Assembly (NCBI RefSeq): GCF_008710135.1
Contig: NZ_VYKK01000015.1
Location: 62,001 to 126,000, forward strand
Direction: 5' to 3'
Length of the DNA: 64,000 bases
Source of the DNA: Paenibacillus spiritus
Lineage (GTDB): Bacteria > Bacillota > Bacilli > Paenibacillales > Paenibacillaceae
The stretch's first letter is position 1; each line of letters begins with the position of its first letter. A program made the translations under genes and the position numbers. Shown in pieces: positions 34,989 to 42,508 of this stretch. Under the pieces are notes generated by a model. The model did no database searches, had not been told where the DNA came from, and was given only the letters and a program-made list of their open reading frames with translations.

Positions 34989-36905
34989 ATGACAGAAATT
35001 CAGCGTCAGACGGAATCGGAAGAGCGGGAAGGAGCCGCCCGGAGAGAATTCGCAGCAGGAAAGGATACACGGGAACACTTGGCCGCCGGACCGGAGGGCT
35101 TGGCCGCTCCGGATAGTTTAATTGTCCCCTCAGGCGGTCTGCCGCGTGCCGAATACCCCCGTCCCCAATACATTCGGGAACCTTGGGTCAATCTGAACGG
35201 AGAGTGGGAATTTGCCTTCGACGACGGCAATCAAGGCGAGACGGAGGGCTGGCAGACGGGCGGCGTGAAGCTGCCGCTGACAATTCGGGTTCCGTTTGCT
35301 TTCCAGAGCGAGCTCAGCGGCATCGGCGAGCGGGACTTCCACGACGTCGTCTGGTATCGGCGGGAACTGGAACTGCCCGAAGCGTTCCGAAACAAGCGGA
35401 CGCTGCTGCATTTTGGAGCGGTGGATTATGAAGCGAAGGTGTGGGTGAACGGCATTCTCGTGGCCACGCATGAGGGCGGCCACACGCCGTTCTGCGCGGA
35501 TATCACGGATGCGCTGCGTTCTGAAGGGAATACGCTGATCGTGAAGGCAACCGACTACAGCAGGGACGTAACGCTTCCCCGGGGCAAGCAATACTGGAAG
35601 AGCGATTCGGCGAGCATTTTCTATACCCGGACTACAGGCATTTGGCAGACGGTCTGGATGGAAGCGGTGGAATCCTGCTATCTGGAGCGGGTGAAGCTGA
35701 CACCGGATATTGACCGGGGCCAAATCGGAGTAATGCCTTACATCAAGGGCGGGAGCGAGAGCCGTTCCCTGAAGCTGCGAGCGGAGATCGCGTTCGAAGG
35801 GGAGCCGGTGGCGGAGAGCGTTCTTACCGTCGGCGCTGCGCCGGTTCCGCATGCCATCGGGCTGCCCGATTTCAACGATCATGGCTTGGGTCGCTGGTGG
35901 TCGCCGGAGCGGCCGAATCTGTATGACATTGTCTTCACTCTGCTGGACGGGGAAACGGTGCTGGATACCGTCCGCAGCTACTTCGGCATGCGCAAAGTCT
36001 CCATCGAGAGCGGGAAAATCTGCCTCAATAACCGGCCATATTATATGAAGCTGGTGCTGGACCAGGGGTATTATCCCGACGGTAATCTGACGCCCCCGAG
36101 CGATGAGGCGATCCGGCGGGATGTGGAACTGACCCTGGAAATGGGGTTCAACGGCGCGCGCAAGCACCAGAAGCTGGAAGACCCCCGCTATCTGTACTGG
36201 TGCGACAAGCTGGGATTGCTGGTCTGGGGGGAGGCGGCGAATGCTTACGCCTACTCGGAAGAGTATGTGCGCCGCTTCACCCGCGAGTGGCAGGAGTGTA
36301 TGGAACGCGATTACAATCATCCTTCCATTGTTGTCTGGGTCCCGCTTAATGAAAGCTGGGGCGTCCCGGCGATCGCCGTTGACCGGCGTCAGCAGCAGCA
36401 TGCGCTGGCTATGTACCATCTGACCAAATCGCTGGATGAGACCCGGCTGGTTGTTTCGAATGACGGCTGGGAGATGGTGGATACCGACCTGTTCAATATT
36501 CATGACTACGAATGGCGCGAAGAGGTGCTTCAGCGGCGGTATGCCGATACCGAAGCCGCCGTGTCCGCCTATCCCGGCAATCGCAAGCTGGCTGTGGAAG
36601 GATATCCGTATAGAGGGCAACCGATACTCGTCACGGAATTTGGCGGCGTGGCCTACAAGAAGAACGAATGGGAAGGCTGGGGTTACTCCGGGGCAGACAG
36701 CGACGAGGATTTTGAAGCGCGGTTGCGGGCAGTCATCGGGCCGATGCTGCGCTCTCCAGTCGTGCAGGGCTATTGTTATACCCAGCTTACAGACGTGGAG
36801 CAGGAGATTAACGGATTGTTGACCTATGACCGGATACCGAAGATTCCGCTGGAGATCATTCGGCGGATCAACGAGGGCGAACAAGGGGATAGCGGAGAGG
36901 CCTGA
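34989..36905 (+). CDS. GH2 family beta-glycosidase
   Basis: 638 residues without a signal peptide, so cytosolic. The N-terminal jelly-roll sugar-binding domain (about 55-220; EPWVNLNGEWEFAFDDG), an immunoglobulin-like domain (about 225-330), and a TIM barrel with acid/base glutamate in VVWVPLNESWG and nucleophile glutamate in ILVTEFGG. It is shorter than LacZ and lies in the beta-glucuronidase-like size class; substrates could be galactosides, mannosides, glucuronides or arabinosides. The start follows CAGGAGGGA. It is 76 bases after the response regulator and closes the sugar locus before a terminator. Confidence 0.9.
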   Translation: MTEIQRQTESEEREGAARREFAAGKDTREHLAAGPEGLAAPDSLIVPSGGLPRAEYPRPQYIREPWVNLNGEWEFAFDDGNQGETEGWQTGGVKLPLTIRVPFAFQSELSGIGERDFHDVVWYRRELELPEAFRNKRTLLHFGAVDYEAKVWVNGILVATHEGGHTPFCADITDALRSEGNTLIVKATDYSRDVTLPRGKQYWKSDSASIFYTRTTGIWQTVWMEAVESCYLERVKLTPDIDRGQIGVMPYIKGGSESRSLKLRAEIAFEGEPVAESVLTVGAAPVPHAIGLPDFNDHGLGRWWSPERPNLYDIVFTLLDGETVLDTVRSYFGMRKVSIESGKICLNNRPYYMKLVLDQGYYPDGNLTPPSDEAIRRDVELTLEMGFNGARKHQKLEDPRYLYWCDKLGLLVWGEAANAYAYSEEYVRRFTREWQECMERDYNHPSIVVWVPLNESWGVPAIAVDRRQQQHALAMYHLTKSLDETRLVVSNDGWEMVDTDLFNIHDYEWREEVLQRRYADTEAAVSAYPGNRKLAVEGYPYRGQPILVTEFGGVAYKKNEWEGWGYSGADSDEDFEARLRAVIGPMLRSPVVQGYCYTQLTDVEQEINGLLTYDRIPKIPLEIIRRINEGEQGDSGEA

Positions 36906-36925
36906 GAACAGGCCGATGCCCCAAA

Positions 36926-36960
36926 AAAAGGGAGCGCCATTGAGCGCTCCTTTCTTTTTT
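36926..36960 (+). terminator. Terminator of the carbohydrate locus
   Basis: GGAGCGC (36931-36937) and GCGCTCC (36944-36950) form the stem, flanked by A-rich and TTTCTTTTTT tails, giving a strong, possibly bidirectional terminator for the GH2 gene and the convergent tailocin regulator gene. Confidence 0.85.
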
Positions 36961-37031
36961 GGACCCATTTGGCCCCATATACTTGTCAGGCTTCAAGTTC
37001 CCCTCCGGCCGCCCTCCGGCTGCTGCGTCGG

Positions 37032-37502
37032 TTACCGGATAAGCTTCGTGACACCCAGCGGATCAAAGCTGATAACATAGCCGCCGACCTGCACGCTGAG
37101 ACCGTAGACTTCCTGGTAGTGGACAATCGACGCTTCGAGAAATTCCTCGGTGACGCCGATCAGCTCGGCGAATTCATACCGGTTGCGGGCGTTGGCGTGG
37201 AAGGCTTCGATAAAACAGGCGAACGGCACCAGCCGTTCATAAGCCCAGTTCCGCGCCCGTTTCTCCTGCTTGCGGTTGCGGATGTCGCTCTGGTCCAGGA
37301 TGTTCCCGGCCGAGGTGTAATAATGGCCGATTTCTTCGGCCAGCACGCAGTATTTCTCCGACAGCAGCGGAATGGATTTGTTCAGCAGAATCGCCTGCCG
37401 GTTGGTGGTTTCAATGTACAGGCCCTTGATGTCCTCGGGCAAATCCGCATTCTCGTGTACGGGAATGGGCGCCTTCCGGCGTAAGGATTCATAGCTCCCC
37501 AT
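37032..37502 (-). CDS. ImmA/IrrE-like peptidase of the tailocin switch
   Basis: 156 residues. The core reads VLAEEIGHYYTSAGNILD. In the canonical HExxH zinc motif of ICEBs1 ImmA the first residue is histidine; here that position is glutamate (EEIGH), a form I recall in phage members. It sits 12 bases after the Xre repressor gene, the standard immA/immR pair in which the peptidase cleaves the repressor after a damage signal. The start at 37502 follows GGAGGAC. Whether the altered motif still binds metal is uncertain. Confidence 0.85.
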   Translation of the reverse strand: MGSYESLRRKAPIPVHENADLPEDIKGLYIETTNRQAILLNKSIPLLSEKYCVLAEEIGHYYTSAGNILDQSDIRNRKQEKRARNWAYERLVPFACFIEAFHANARNRYEFAELIGVTEEFLEASIVHYQEVYGLSVQVGGYVISFDPLGVTKLIR

Positions 37503-37514
37503 AGACGTCCTCCG

Positions 37515-37868
37515 CTAACTGTTGTCTTTGGCCAATGCGATCCGAAGCGCCAGCCTGATCTGCGCCAGCTTCTCGGGAGTCATCGGCTCGGTATGGCCGC
37601 CGACCTGATGGGCCGCCAGCGTCAGAATCTCCTCATCGGACAGGTCGGGATGGGCATGGGCCGCCGGTTCATCCTCTTCGACAAGCTCATCGAGCGTCTT
37701 GCCGAAATAGGCGGCGAGCTTGCGCATGGTGGACAGCTTGATGTTCTCCGCGCCCTTCTCGAATAAAGATACGATCGTCGTGTACGGGATACCGGCGCCT
37801 TTCGCCAGCTCCGACCGGTTGATTCCCCTCTCGTTCATCAGCCGGGCCAATCGGTCCGTTACCGTCAA
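37515..37868 (-). CDS. Xre/cI-like repressor of the tailocin locus
   Basis: 117 residues, TTG start at 37868 below GGGAGGAAG. Helix-turn-helix at about 5-60 (INRSELAKGAGIPYTTIVSLFEKG), then an acidic linker and a C-terminal helix (MTPEKLAQIRLALRIAL). It faces the structural genes across a 172-base divergent region holding four related operators, the likely binding sites. It should hold the tail genes silent until inactivated by the ImmA-like partner (inference from ImmR/ImmA systems). Confidence 0.9.
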   Translation of the reverse strand: MTVTDRLARLMNERGINRSELAKGAGIPYTTIVSLFEKGAENIKLSTMRKLAAYFGKTLDELVEEDEPAAHAHPDLSDEEILTLAAHQVGGHTEPMTPEKLAQIRLALRIALAKDNS

Positions 37869-37904
37869 TCGAGCTTCCTCCCTTCTTTCACATCGTCTCC
37901 CTCC

Positions 37905-38020
37905 ATCATACGGACTGTCAAATACGATGTAAAGTAGATATATTACGACAAAACGTAAAAGTGCATTGACTAACTACGTTGTATCGTATATTATTCTAGC
38001 ATAAACTACCATATGTCGTA
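37905..38020. promoter_or_regulatory. Divergent switch region with four operators
   Basis: Four copies of TACG-N6-CGTA: O1 37923-37936 (one mismatch), O2 37944-37957, O3 37975-37988, O4 38007-38020 (one mismatch). Centres are 21, 31 and 32 bases apart, whole helical turns. Leftward promoter: TTTACA (37928-37933) and TATGAT (37905-37910), spacer 17, with O1 on the -35. Rightward promoter: TTGACT (37966-37971) and TATTAT (37989-37994), spacer 17, with O3 in the spacer. The pattern fits a cooperative lysogeny-type switch. Confidence 0.8.
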
Positions 38021-38040
38021 GATTTCAGGGAGGAATATCC

Positions 38041-38625
38041 ATGTATACATCGAACGGCGGCATCTCCCCCAAAGGGCTGTGCGCGCAGATTAAAGAAGAT
38101 AAATCGGGGTTGGTCTGGTCGTTGCAGGCAGGGAGGCATACGATCAGCAACGGACGCTGGGCAATCCGTCTGGACGAACTGCCCGCAGAGGTTCGCGCCG
38201 TGCTGCACAGCCGGTTCGCCGCCGAGCCTTCTGAAGGCACTCATCTGTCCTTGCTTCGGGGAAAGGTCGGCACCGGCTGCGGAACTCCGGGACTGGATCG
38301 CTTCTGGGAACGGGAAGCCGGAATGCCGGCGCAGCAGACTGCGCTCCTGATGGAGACGGAGGGCGAGCGTTACCGGATCTTCCGCTGTGGAGGCAGCTTC
38401 ATCTATGTTGCCGAGCGGCATCTGAGAGGGCTTGCCGCTCCGTCCCTTGCCGAAGCAGATGCTTCCGAATGGAAGGGAATCTGGCGTCTCCGCTTCCGGG
38501 AAGCGGATTACCTGGTTGCCTCCCGCGCTCCGGCCGAGGCGGATGAAACACAGGAAGGGTTCATGCGCGAGCTGCTGGAACCCGGTATGATCGGGGCTCC
38601 CTCGAAGCTGCGGGGTGAAGCATGA
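38041..38625 (+). CDS. Tailocin early gene of unknown function
   Basis: 194 residues; start ATG 38041 below GGGAGGAA. First gene under the rightward promoter, overlapping the sigma-like gene by four bases (ATGA). No domain is recognised. The first 70 residues (SPKGLCAQIKEDKSGLVWSL, then NGRWAIRLDELPAEVRAVL) look like a compact alpha/beta fold; no signal peptide or membrane helix. Its position suggests an early regulator or antirepressor, but that is a guess from location only. Confidence 0.7.
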   Translation: MYTSNGGISPKGLCAQIKEDKSGLVWSLQAGRHTISNGRWAIRLDELPAEVRAVLHSRFAAEPSEGTHLSLLRGKVGTGCGTPGLDRFWEREAGMPAQQTALLMETEGERYRIFRCGGSFIYVAERHLRGLAAPSLAEADASEWKGIWRLRFREADYLVASRAPAEADETQEGFMRELLEPGMIGAPSKLRGEA

Positions 38626-39185
38626 TGCGGTCCGGAATTTCTTGCTTGCCCCGCCCGGCAGCGGCAGCCCCTGACGAAGCCTCTCTCCCGAATTACCGCG
38701 AGGCGCTCGGCATTGTCCGGAAGCTGTACCGCTCTGCGGGCGATACCGATAAGAGAATCATCGCGGGCATGGTCTCCGACTGCGAGTTCGTCGTGGAATG
38801 GATGGAGACCGGACGGCGTCCCGGCAGCCGCCGGGGCATCGAGCGGCGCGCCGGCTACGAGCGCGAGGTACCGCTGGAGCCGGAGCGGATGCAGCGGTTC
38901 GCGGCTCCTCCTCCGGCAGATCCGGCGCTGCGGGAGGAGGAAGGGGAGAGCCTCAGCGGACGCCGGCTTTTTCAACTGGAATATGCCTTAAGCCGCCTGA
39001 GCGCCCGGGAACGCGAATGCTATGAACTGGCCTATGGACAGGGGCTGTCGCACGGGGATATTGCGGTCATGCTGAGGCTGACGGCGGGAAGCGTCGGCGA
39101 GTATCTCCAGCGGGCGCAGCAGAAGATGGCGGAATTGGTTGCCGATTCTCTCTTTTATATGGACGATCAGGAAGAGAACGTTTGA
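38622..39185 (+). CDS. Sigma-70 region 4-like activator (Xpf-like)
   Basis: 187 residues. The C-terminal 60 residues contain a sigma region 4 helix-turn-helix: LSRLSARERECYELAYGQGL, then HGDIAVMLRLTAGSVGEYLQRA. The N-terminal part is helical and variable. In B. subtilis PBSX the sigma-like Xpf, placed likewise after the early genes, turns on the late operon; the same role is inferred here for the promoter region at 39186-39273. Confidence 0.8.
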   Translation: MMRSGISCLPRPAAAAPDEASLPNYREALGIVRKLYRSAGDTDKRIIAGMVSDCEFVVEWMETGRRPGSRRGIERRAGYEREVPLEPERMQRFAAPPPADPALREEEGESLSGRRLFQLEYALSRLSARERECYELAYGQGLSHGDIAVMLRLTAGSVGEYLQRAQQKMAELVADSLFYMDDQEENV

Positions 39186-39273
39186 TCGTGTTTTTTGTCT
39201 AGTAAAAGCCCCTTAATAGTGTAAGGTATAATTAACCTTATCTAGCAAATAAATCAAATAAAGGAGGTGGATA
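39186..39273 (+). promoter_or_regulatory. Candidate late promoter of the tail operon
   Basis: TAAGGT-N7-ACCTTA (39222-39240) is an inverted repeat enclosing a TATAAT (39227-39232). No sigma-A -35 lies 16-18 bases upstream, which would fit dependence on the sigma-like protein encoded just before. The tail genes follow with AAAGGAGGTGG as the first ribosome site. Confidence 0.5.
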
Positions 39274-39693
39274 ATGAATCTCGTTACCTTGATGCTCGCG
39301 CTGCAGAGCTTTCTGCAATCCCGGCTGTCGGAGGAAGGCGCGCTTGTGCCGGCCGTATATATCGGCGATGCTCCGGGAGAAGAAACGGCCCGTCCGGTTC
39401 TCCTCATTCGTCCCCATAAAGGACACAGCGATGAAGAGGAGGCTACGGCGCGAATTCGGCTGGAAATTTCAAGCGATGCGCCCGGCGAAGCCGGATACGC
39501 CGACATGATGAATCTATTGGAACGGGTTCGCGTCCTGCTGCTGCGGGAACGGACACTGGAGCGGAGATTCCGGCTGGACGCCAATTGGAAGTGGTCGGTG
39601 CATCGGCGCAGAAGCGATTCCCGGTGGGTGGCCCGTGTCACCACGAGCTGGACTTATCCGCAAATCAGACAGGAGGCAGCTATTCATGAGTGA
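39274..39693 (+). CDS. Tail operon protein, possible tail terminator
   Basis: 139 residues, first gene of the late operon. No motif is recognised. Size, position before the sheath gene and mixed alpha/beta pattern (PVLLIRPHKGHS, then a helix ADMMNLLERVRVLLLRE, then strands) fit a tail terminator or completion protein that caps the headless tail. In a tailocin this protein would close the sheath end that normally meets the capsid. Function is inferred. It overlaps the next gene by eight bases. Confidence 0.65.
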   Translation: MNLVTLMLALQSFLQSRLSEEGALVPAVYIGDAPGEETARPVLLIRPHKGHSDEEEATARIRLEISSDAPGEAGYADMMNLLERVRVLLLRERTLERRFRLDANWKWSVHRRRSDSRWVARVTTSWTYPQIRQEAAIHE

Positions 39694-39985
39694 ACCAACC
39701 GTAATGAATTCGTTTAACAACGAAGAAACGAATAACACATCAGCATCCAAGGAGTCCTTCTCCAAAATCTATCTCGGACCGAATCTGGCCGGCGGCCGGC
39801 TTCTGCAATCCACAGTATTCCGGAATGAGCTTCCGGACTATCTGCAGCCGCTGCTCGATGAGCAGCCGGAGGCGGCCGAACTGATCGTGCCGATTGCGCA
39901 TATGGCCGAGGTGCAGGCTCGTCTGACTCAGCAAGGAACGGCGGAATTTGCCGCCTATAAGAAGCTTCTCGGGAAGGGGAACTAA
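39686..39985 (+). CDS. Small tail operon protein, unknown
   Basis: 99 residues from ATG 39686 below CAGGAGGCAG. The Asn/Ser/Thr-rich N-terminus precedes KIYLGPNLAGGRLLQSTVF and a helical C-terminus. No known domain. It directly precedes the sheath gene and is surely part of the operon; homologues beside sheath genes in Bacillota tails are uncharacterised as far as I know. Confidence 0.7.
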   Translation: MSEPTVMNSFNNEETNNTSASKESFSKIYLGPNLAGGRLLQSTVFRNELPDYLQPLLDEQPEAAELIVPIAHMAEVQARLTQQGTAEFAAYKKLLGKGN

Positions 39986-39988
39986 ATA

Positions 39989-41434
39989 ATGGCATATCAA
40001 CACGGCATTTATGTCAATGAACAGGCGACTTCCGTTCTGGCGCCGAACGAGGCGGCCAGCGGCATTCCATTCGTGGTCGGTACGGCTCCCGTGCATCTGG
40101 CGGACAAAGCCGCTCACGCAGGGACCCCGGTGCTGGCGTATACTTACGCCGACGCGGTCGCTGCGCTGGGTTATTCCGATGACTGGTCGAAATATACGCT
40201 GTGCGAAGCGATGTATACGCATTTTGTGCTCTATCAAAAATCGCCGATGGTGCTGGTGAACGTTCTGGACCCGGCCGTTCACAAGACGGTGGCGGCCCCG
40301 GCAGCGGTTCCGGTATCGAACCGCGTCGCCAAGCTGGCAGCCGACGGCGTCCTGCTGTCTTCGCTGACCGTGAAATCGGCCGACGGCAACACGACTTATG
40401 TTAAAGGGACGGATTATACGGCAAGCTTTGACGACAAGGGCAAAGTCGTCATTACGACCAAGGCCGGCGGCGCCATCGCGGCCGGAGCCGTCTCGCTCCA
40501 GGTCGGTTACACGGCACTGAATCCTTCGGCCGTCGATGCGGACGATGTGATTGGCGGCGTCTCCGCTTCCGGGGAATACTCCGGCTTTGAACTGGTGCAT
40601 CAGGTCTTCCCGCGCTTTGGCGTGCTGCCGGATCTGCTGATGGCTCCCGGCTGGTCCCACCAGCCGGCGGTAGCGGCGGTCATGGCCGCGAAGGCTTCCA
40701 ATATCAACGGAAACTTCAAGGCGATTGCGCTGACCGACCTGGACCCGGCGGTGGACTATACGGCAGCGGGCGAATGGAAATCGAGCCATGCCTATACCGG
40801 CGCGCAGCAGATTGTTACCTATCCGAAGGTGACGATGGGCGGCCGCACGTACTGGCTGTCGAGCCACCTCGCCGGACGCATCGCCACGACCGATTCGCAG
40901 AGCGACGGCATCCCGTTCGTCTCGCCCTCCAACAAGAACCTGAGCATCGACGGCGCAGTGCTGGCCGGCGGCAAGCCGCTCTATCTCGGACTTGACCAGG
41001 CCGCCTACCTGAACAGCCAGGGCATTGTCACGGCGTTCAATCTCGGCACCGGAGGCTGGAAGGCTTGGGGCAGCCAGACCGGCGCCTATCCGGCCGGAAC
41101 CGATCCGAAGGACGTCTCCATTCCGGTGCGCCGGATGTTCAACTGGGTATCCAACTCGCTCATTATGACGTATCTGCAAAAGGTCGACGATCCGATGAAC
41201 AAGCGTCTCACCCAGGCGATCACCGACAGCCTGAATATTTGGCTGAACGGACTGACCGCCGCCGGAGCCCTGCTGGGCGGGCGCGTCGAATTCCGCGCAG
41301 CCGAGAACCCGTCCGAAGCCCTGATGGCCGGCAAGGTCCAGTTCCATCTGTTCCTGACGCCGCCGACCGCCGCTCAGGAGATTGATTTTGTGCTGGAATA
41401 CGATTCGTCGTATCTGTCCGCACTTACCGCCTAA
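39989..41434 (+). CDS. Contractile tail sheath protein (P2 FI-like)
   Basis: 481 residues. N-terminus MAYQHGIYVNEQATSVLAP with VVGTAPVH is the sheath opening common to P2-type FI proteins; the C-terminal domain (RRMFNWVSNSLIMTYLQKVDDPMNKRL, then a terminal strand VLEYD) gives the linker arms that knit sheath rings. It contracts to drive the inner tube through the target envelope. A variable middle insertion (about 120-190) is surface-exposed in relatives. Its presence makes the particle R-type, not F-type. Confidence 0.95.
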   Translation: MAYQHGIYVNEQATSVLAPNEAASGIPFVVGTAPVHLADKAAHAGTPVLAYTYADAVAALGYSDDWSKYTLCEAMYTHFVLYQKSPMVLVNVLDPAVHKTVAAPAAVPVSNRVAKLAADGVLLSSLTVKSADGNTTYVKGTDYTASFDDKGKVVITTKAGGAIAAGAVSLQVGYTALNPSAVDADDVIGGVSASGEYSGFELVHQVFPRFGVLPDLLMAPGWSHQPAVAAVMAAKASNINGNFKAIALTDLDPAVDYTAAGEWKSSHAYTGAQQIVTYPKVTMGGRTYWLSSHLAGRIATTDSQSDGIPFVSPSNKNLSIDGAVLAGGKPLYLGLDQAAYLNSQGIVTAFNLGTGGWKAWGSQTGAYPAGTDPKDVSIPVRRMFNWVSNSLIMTYLQKVDDPMNKRLTQAITDSLNIWLNGLTAAGALLGGRVEFRAAENPSEALMAGKVQFHLFLTPPTAAQEIDFVLEYDSSYLSALTA

Positions 41435-41448
41435 GGAGGAACTTATTC

Positions 41449-41976
41449 ATGCCTATTAAATCCGAACGCGTCATTGACTACTCCGTCTATCTGGAGGGCG
41501 ACACCTACCTGGGGACCGCCAAAGCCACACTTCCCGAAATTTCCTATCTGGCGGACACGATTAAAGGCGGCGGCATCGCCGGCGAGATCAACGCCCCTTC
41601 CATGGGACACACCGGCGCCATGACCCTGACGCTGAACTGGAGAACCGTCGAGCCGCAAGCTGTGCAGCTGTTGGCTCCGAAGATTCACCAGATCGATCTC
41701 CGTGCGGCCATCCAGGCCTTCGACCCGGCTACGGGTGAATATCTGGACCGTGCGCTGCGAATTACGGTGCGGGCCCGTCCGGTGAGCCTTTCGCTCGGCA
41801 ATCTGGAACCGGCGGCAGCCATGGACAGCAATAATACCTTCTCCGTCTCTTATATCAAGATCGTCAAAGACAACGATCTGGAGCCGCTTCTGGAGATCGA
41901 CAAATACAACTACGTGCATAAGGTGAACGGCGTGGACCATCTGGCTCATGTCCGGAATACCTTGGGCATTAAATAA
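41449..41976 (+). CDS. Tail tube protein (P2 FII-like)
   Basis: 175 residues. YSVYLEGDTYLGTAKATLPEI and the ending KYNYVHKVNGVDHLAHVRNTLG are typical of FII-family tube proteins; the fold is a beta-barrel that stacks as hexamers inside the sheath. It follows the sheath gene after 14 bases with AAGGAGGAAC. Confidence 0.94.
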   Translation: MPIKSERVIDYSVYLEGDTYLGTAKATLPEISYLADTIKGGGIAGEINAPSMGHTGAMTLTLNWRTVEPQAVQLLAPKIHQIDLRAAIQAFDPATGEYLDRALRITVRARPVSLSLGNLEPAAAMDSNNTFSVSYIKIVKDNDLEPLLEIDKYNYVHKVNGVDHLAHVRNTLGIK

Positions 41977-41993
41977 GGGAGAAGAGAATCCGT

Positions 41994-42475
41994 ATGAACG
42001 AAGAGAACGTAAACGCAGCTTCCGTCGCGGAAGAAGAAGGGGAGGACAAGGCTTACGCCTTGTCCCGCCCTGTGGTGCATGAAGGCGCGACCTACGAGAC
42101 GCTGACAATGGATTTTGACGCCATGACCGGCAGCGACATCCTGGCCGCAACCCGCCAGTACAAGGCCGAGAACAGCCAATCCATCAACTGGGCGATGGAG
42201 CTGGACAAGGATTACCAGGCTTATATCGTCGCCAAGGCGGCGCATGTCCATGTGGGACTCATCCGCGCGCTGCCAGCCAAGGATTTCACGCGCCTTACGC
42301 TGCGGGCCCAAAATTTTTTGCTGCTGTAGGCCTCGGCGGCGGCGATCTCATGGAGACCGTCGCCGCTCTGGCCATGCTGACCTACACGCCCATTCCCTTC
42401 TACCTCGGGCTGACGCTTGCGGAGATCGGCGAGTGGGCCGACCGGGCGGCTGAACTGCGGCATTTGCGGGAGTAA
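41994..42475 (+). CDS. Tail assembly chaperone E with -1 frameshift product E'
   Basis: The zero frame (41994-42329) gives 111 residues and is P2 E-like. Just before its TAG lies the slippery heptamer TTTTTTG (42314-42320) in the correct phase (T TTT TTG). A -1 shift there continues to TAA at 42475, adding 51 codons after residue 109 (160 in all); the extension includes MLTYTPIPFYLGLTLAEIGEW. P2 E/E' and lambda G/GT make both products by programmed frameshifting at this step; they chaperone the tape measure. Same gene order here. Confidence 0.88.
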
Positions 42476-42508
42476 AGCCCGGCGTGGGCCGGGAGAAAGG
42501 AGGGGGTT

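Noticed and set aside
35130..36968. 612-codon minus-strand open frame
   Set aside because: Antisense of the GH2 gene; the plus-strand product has both catalytic glutamates.
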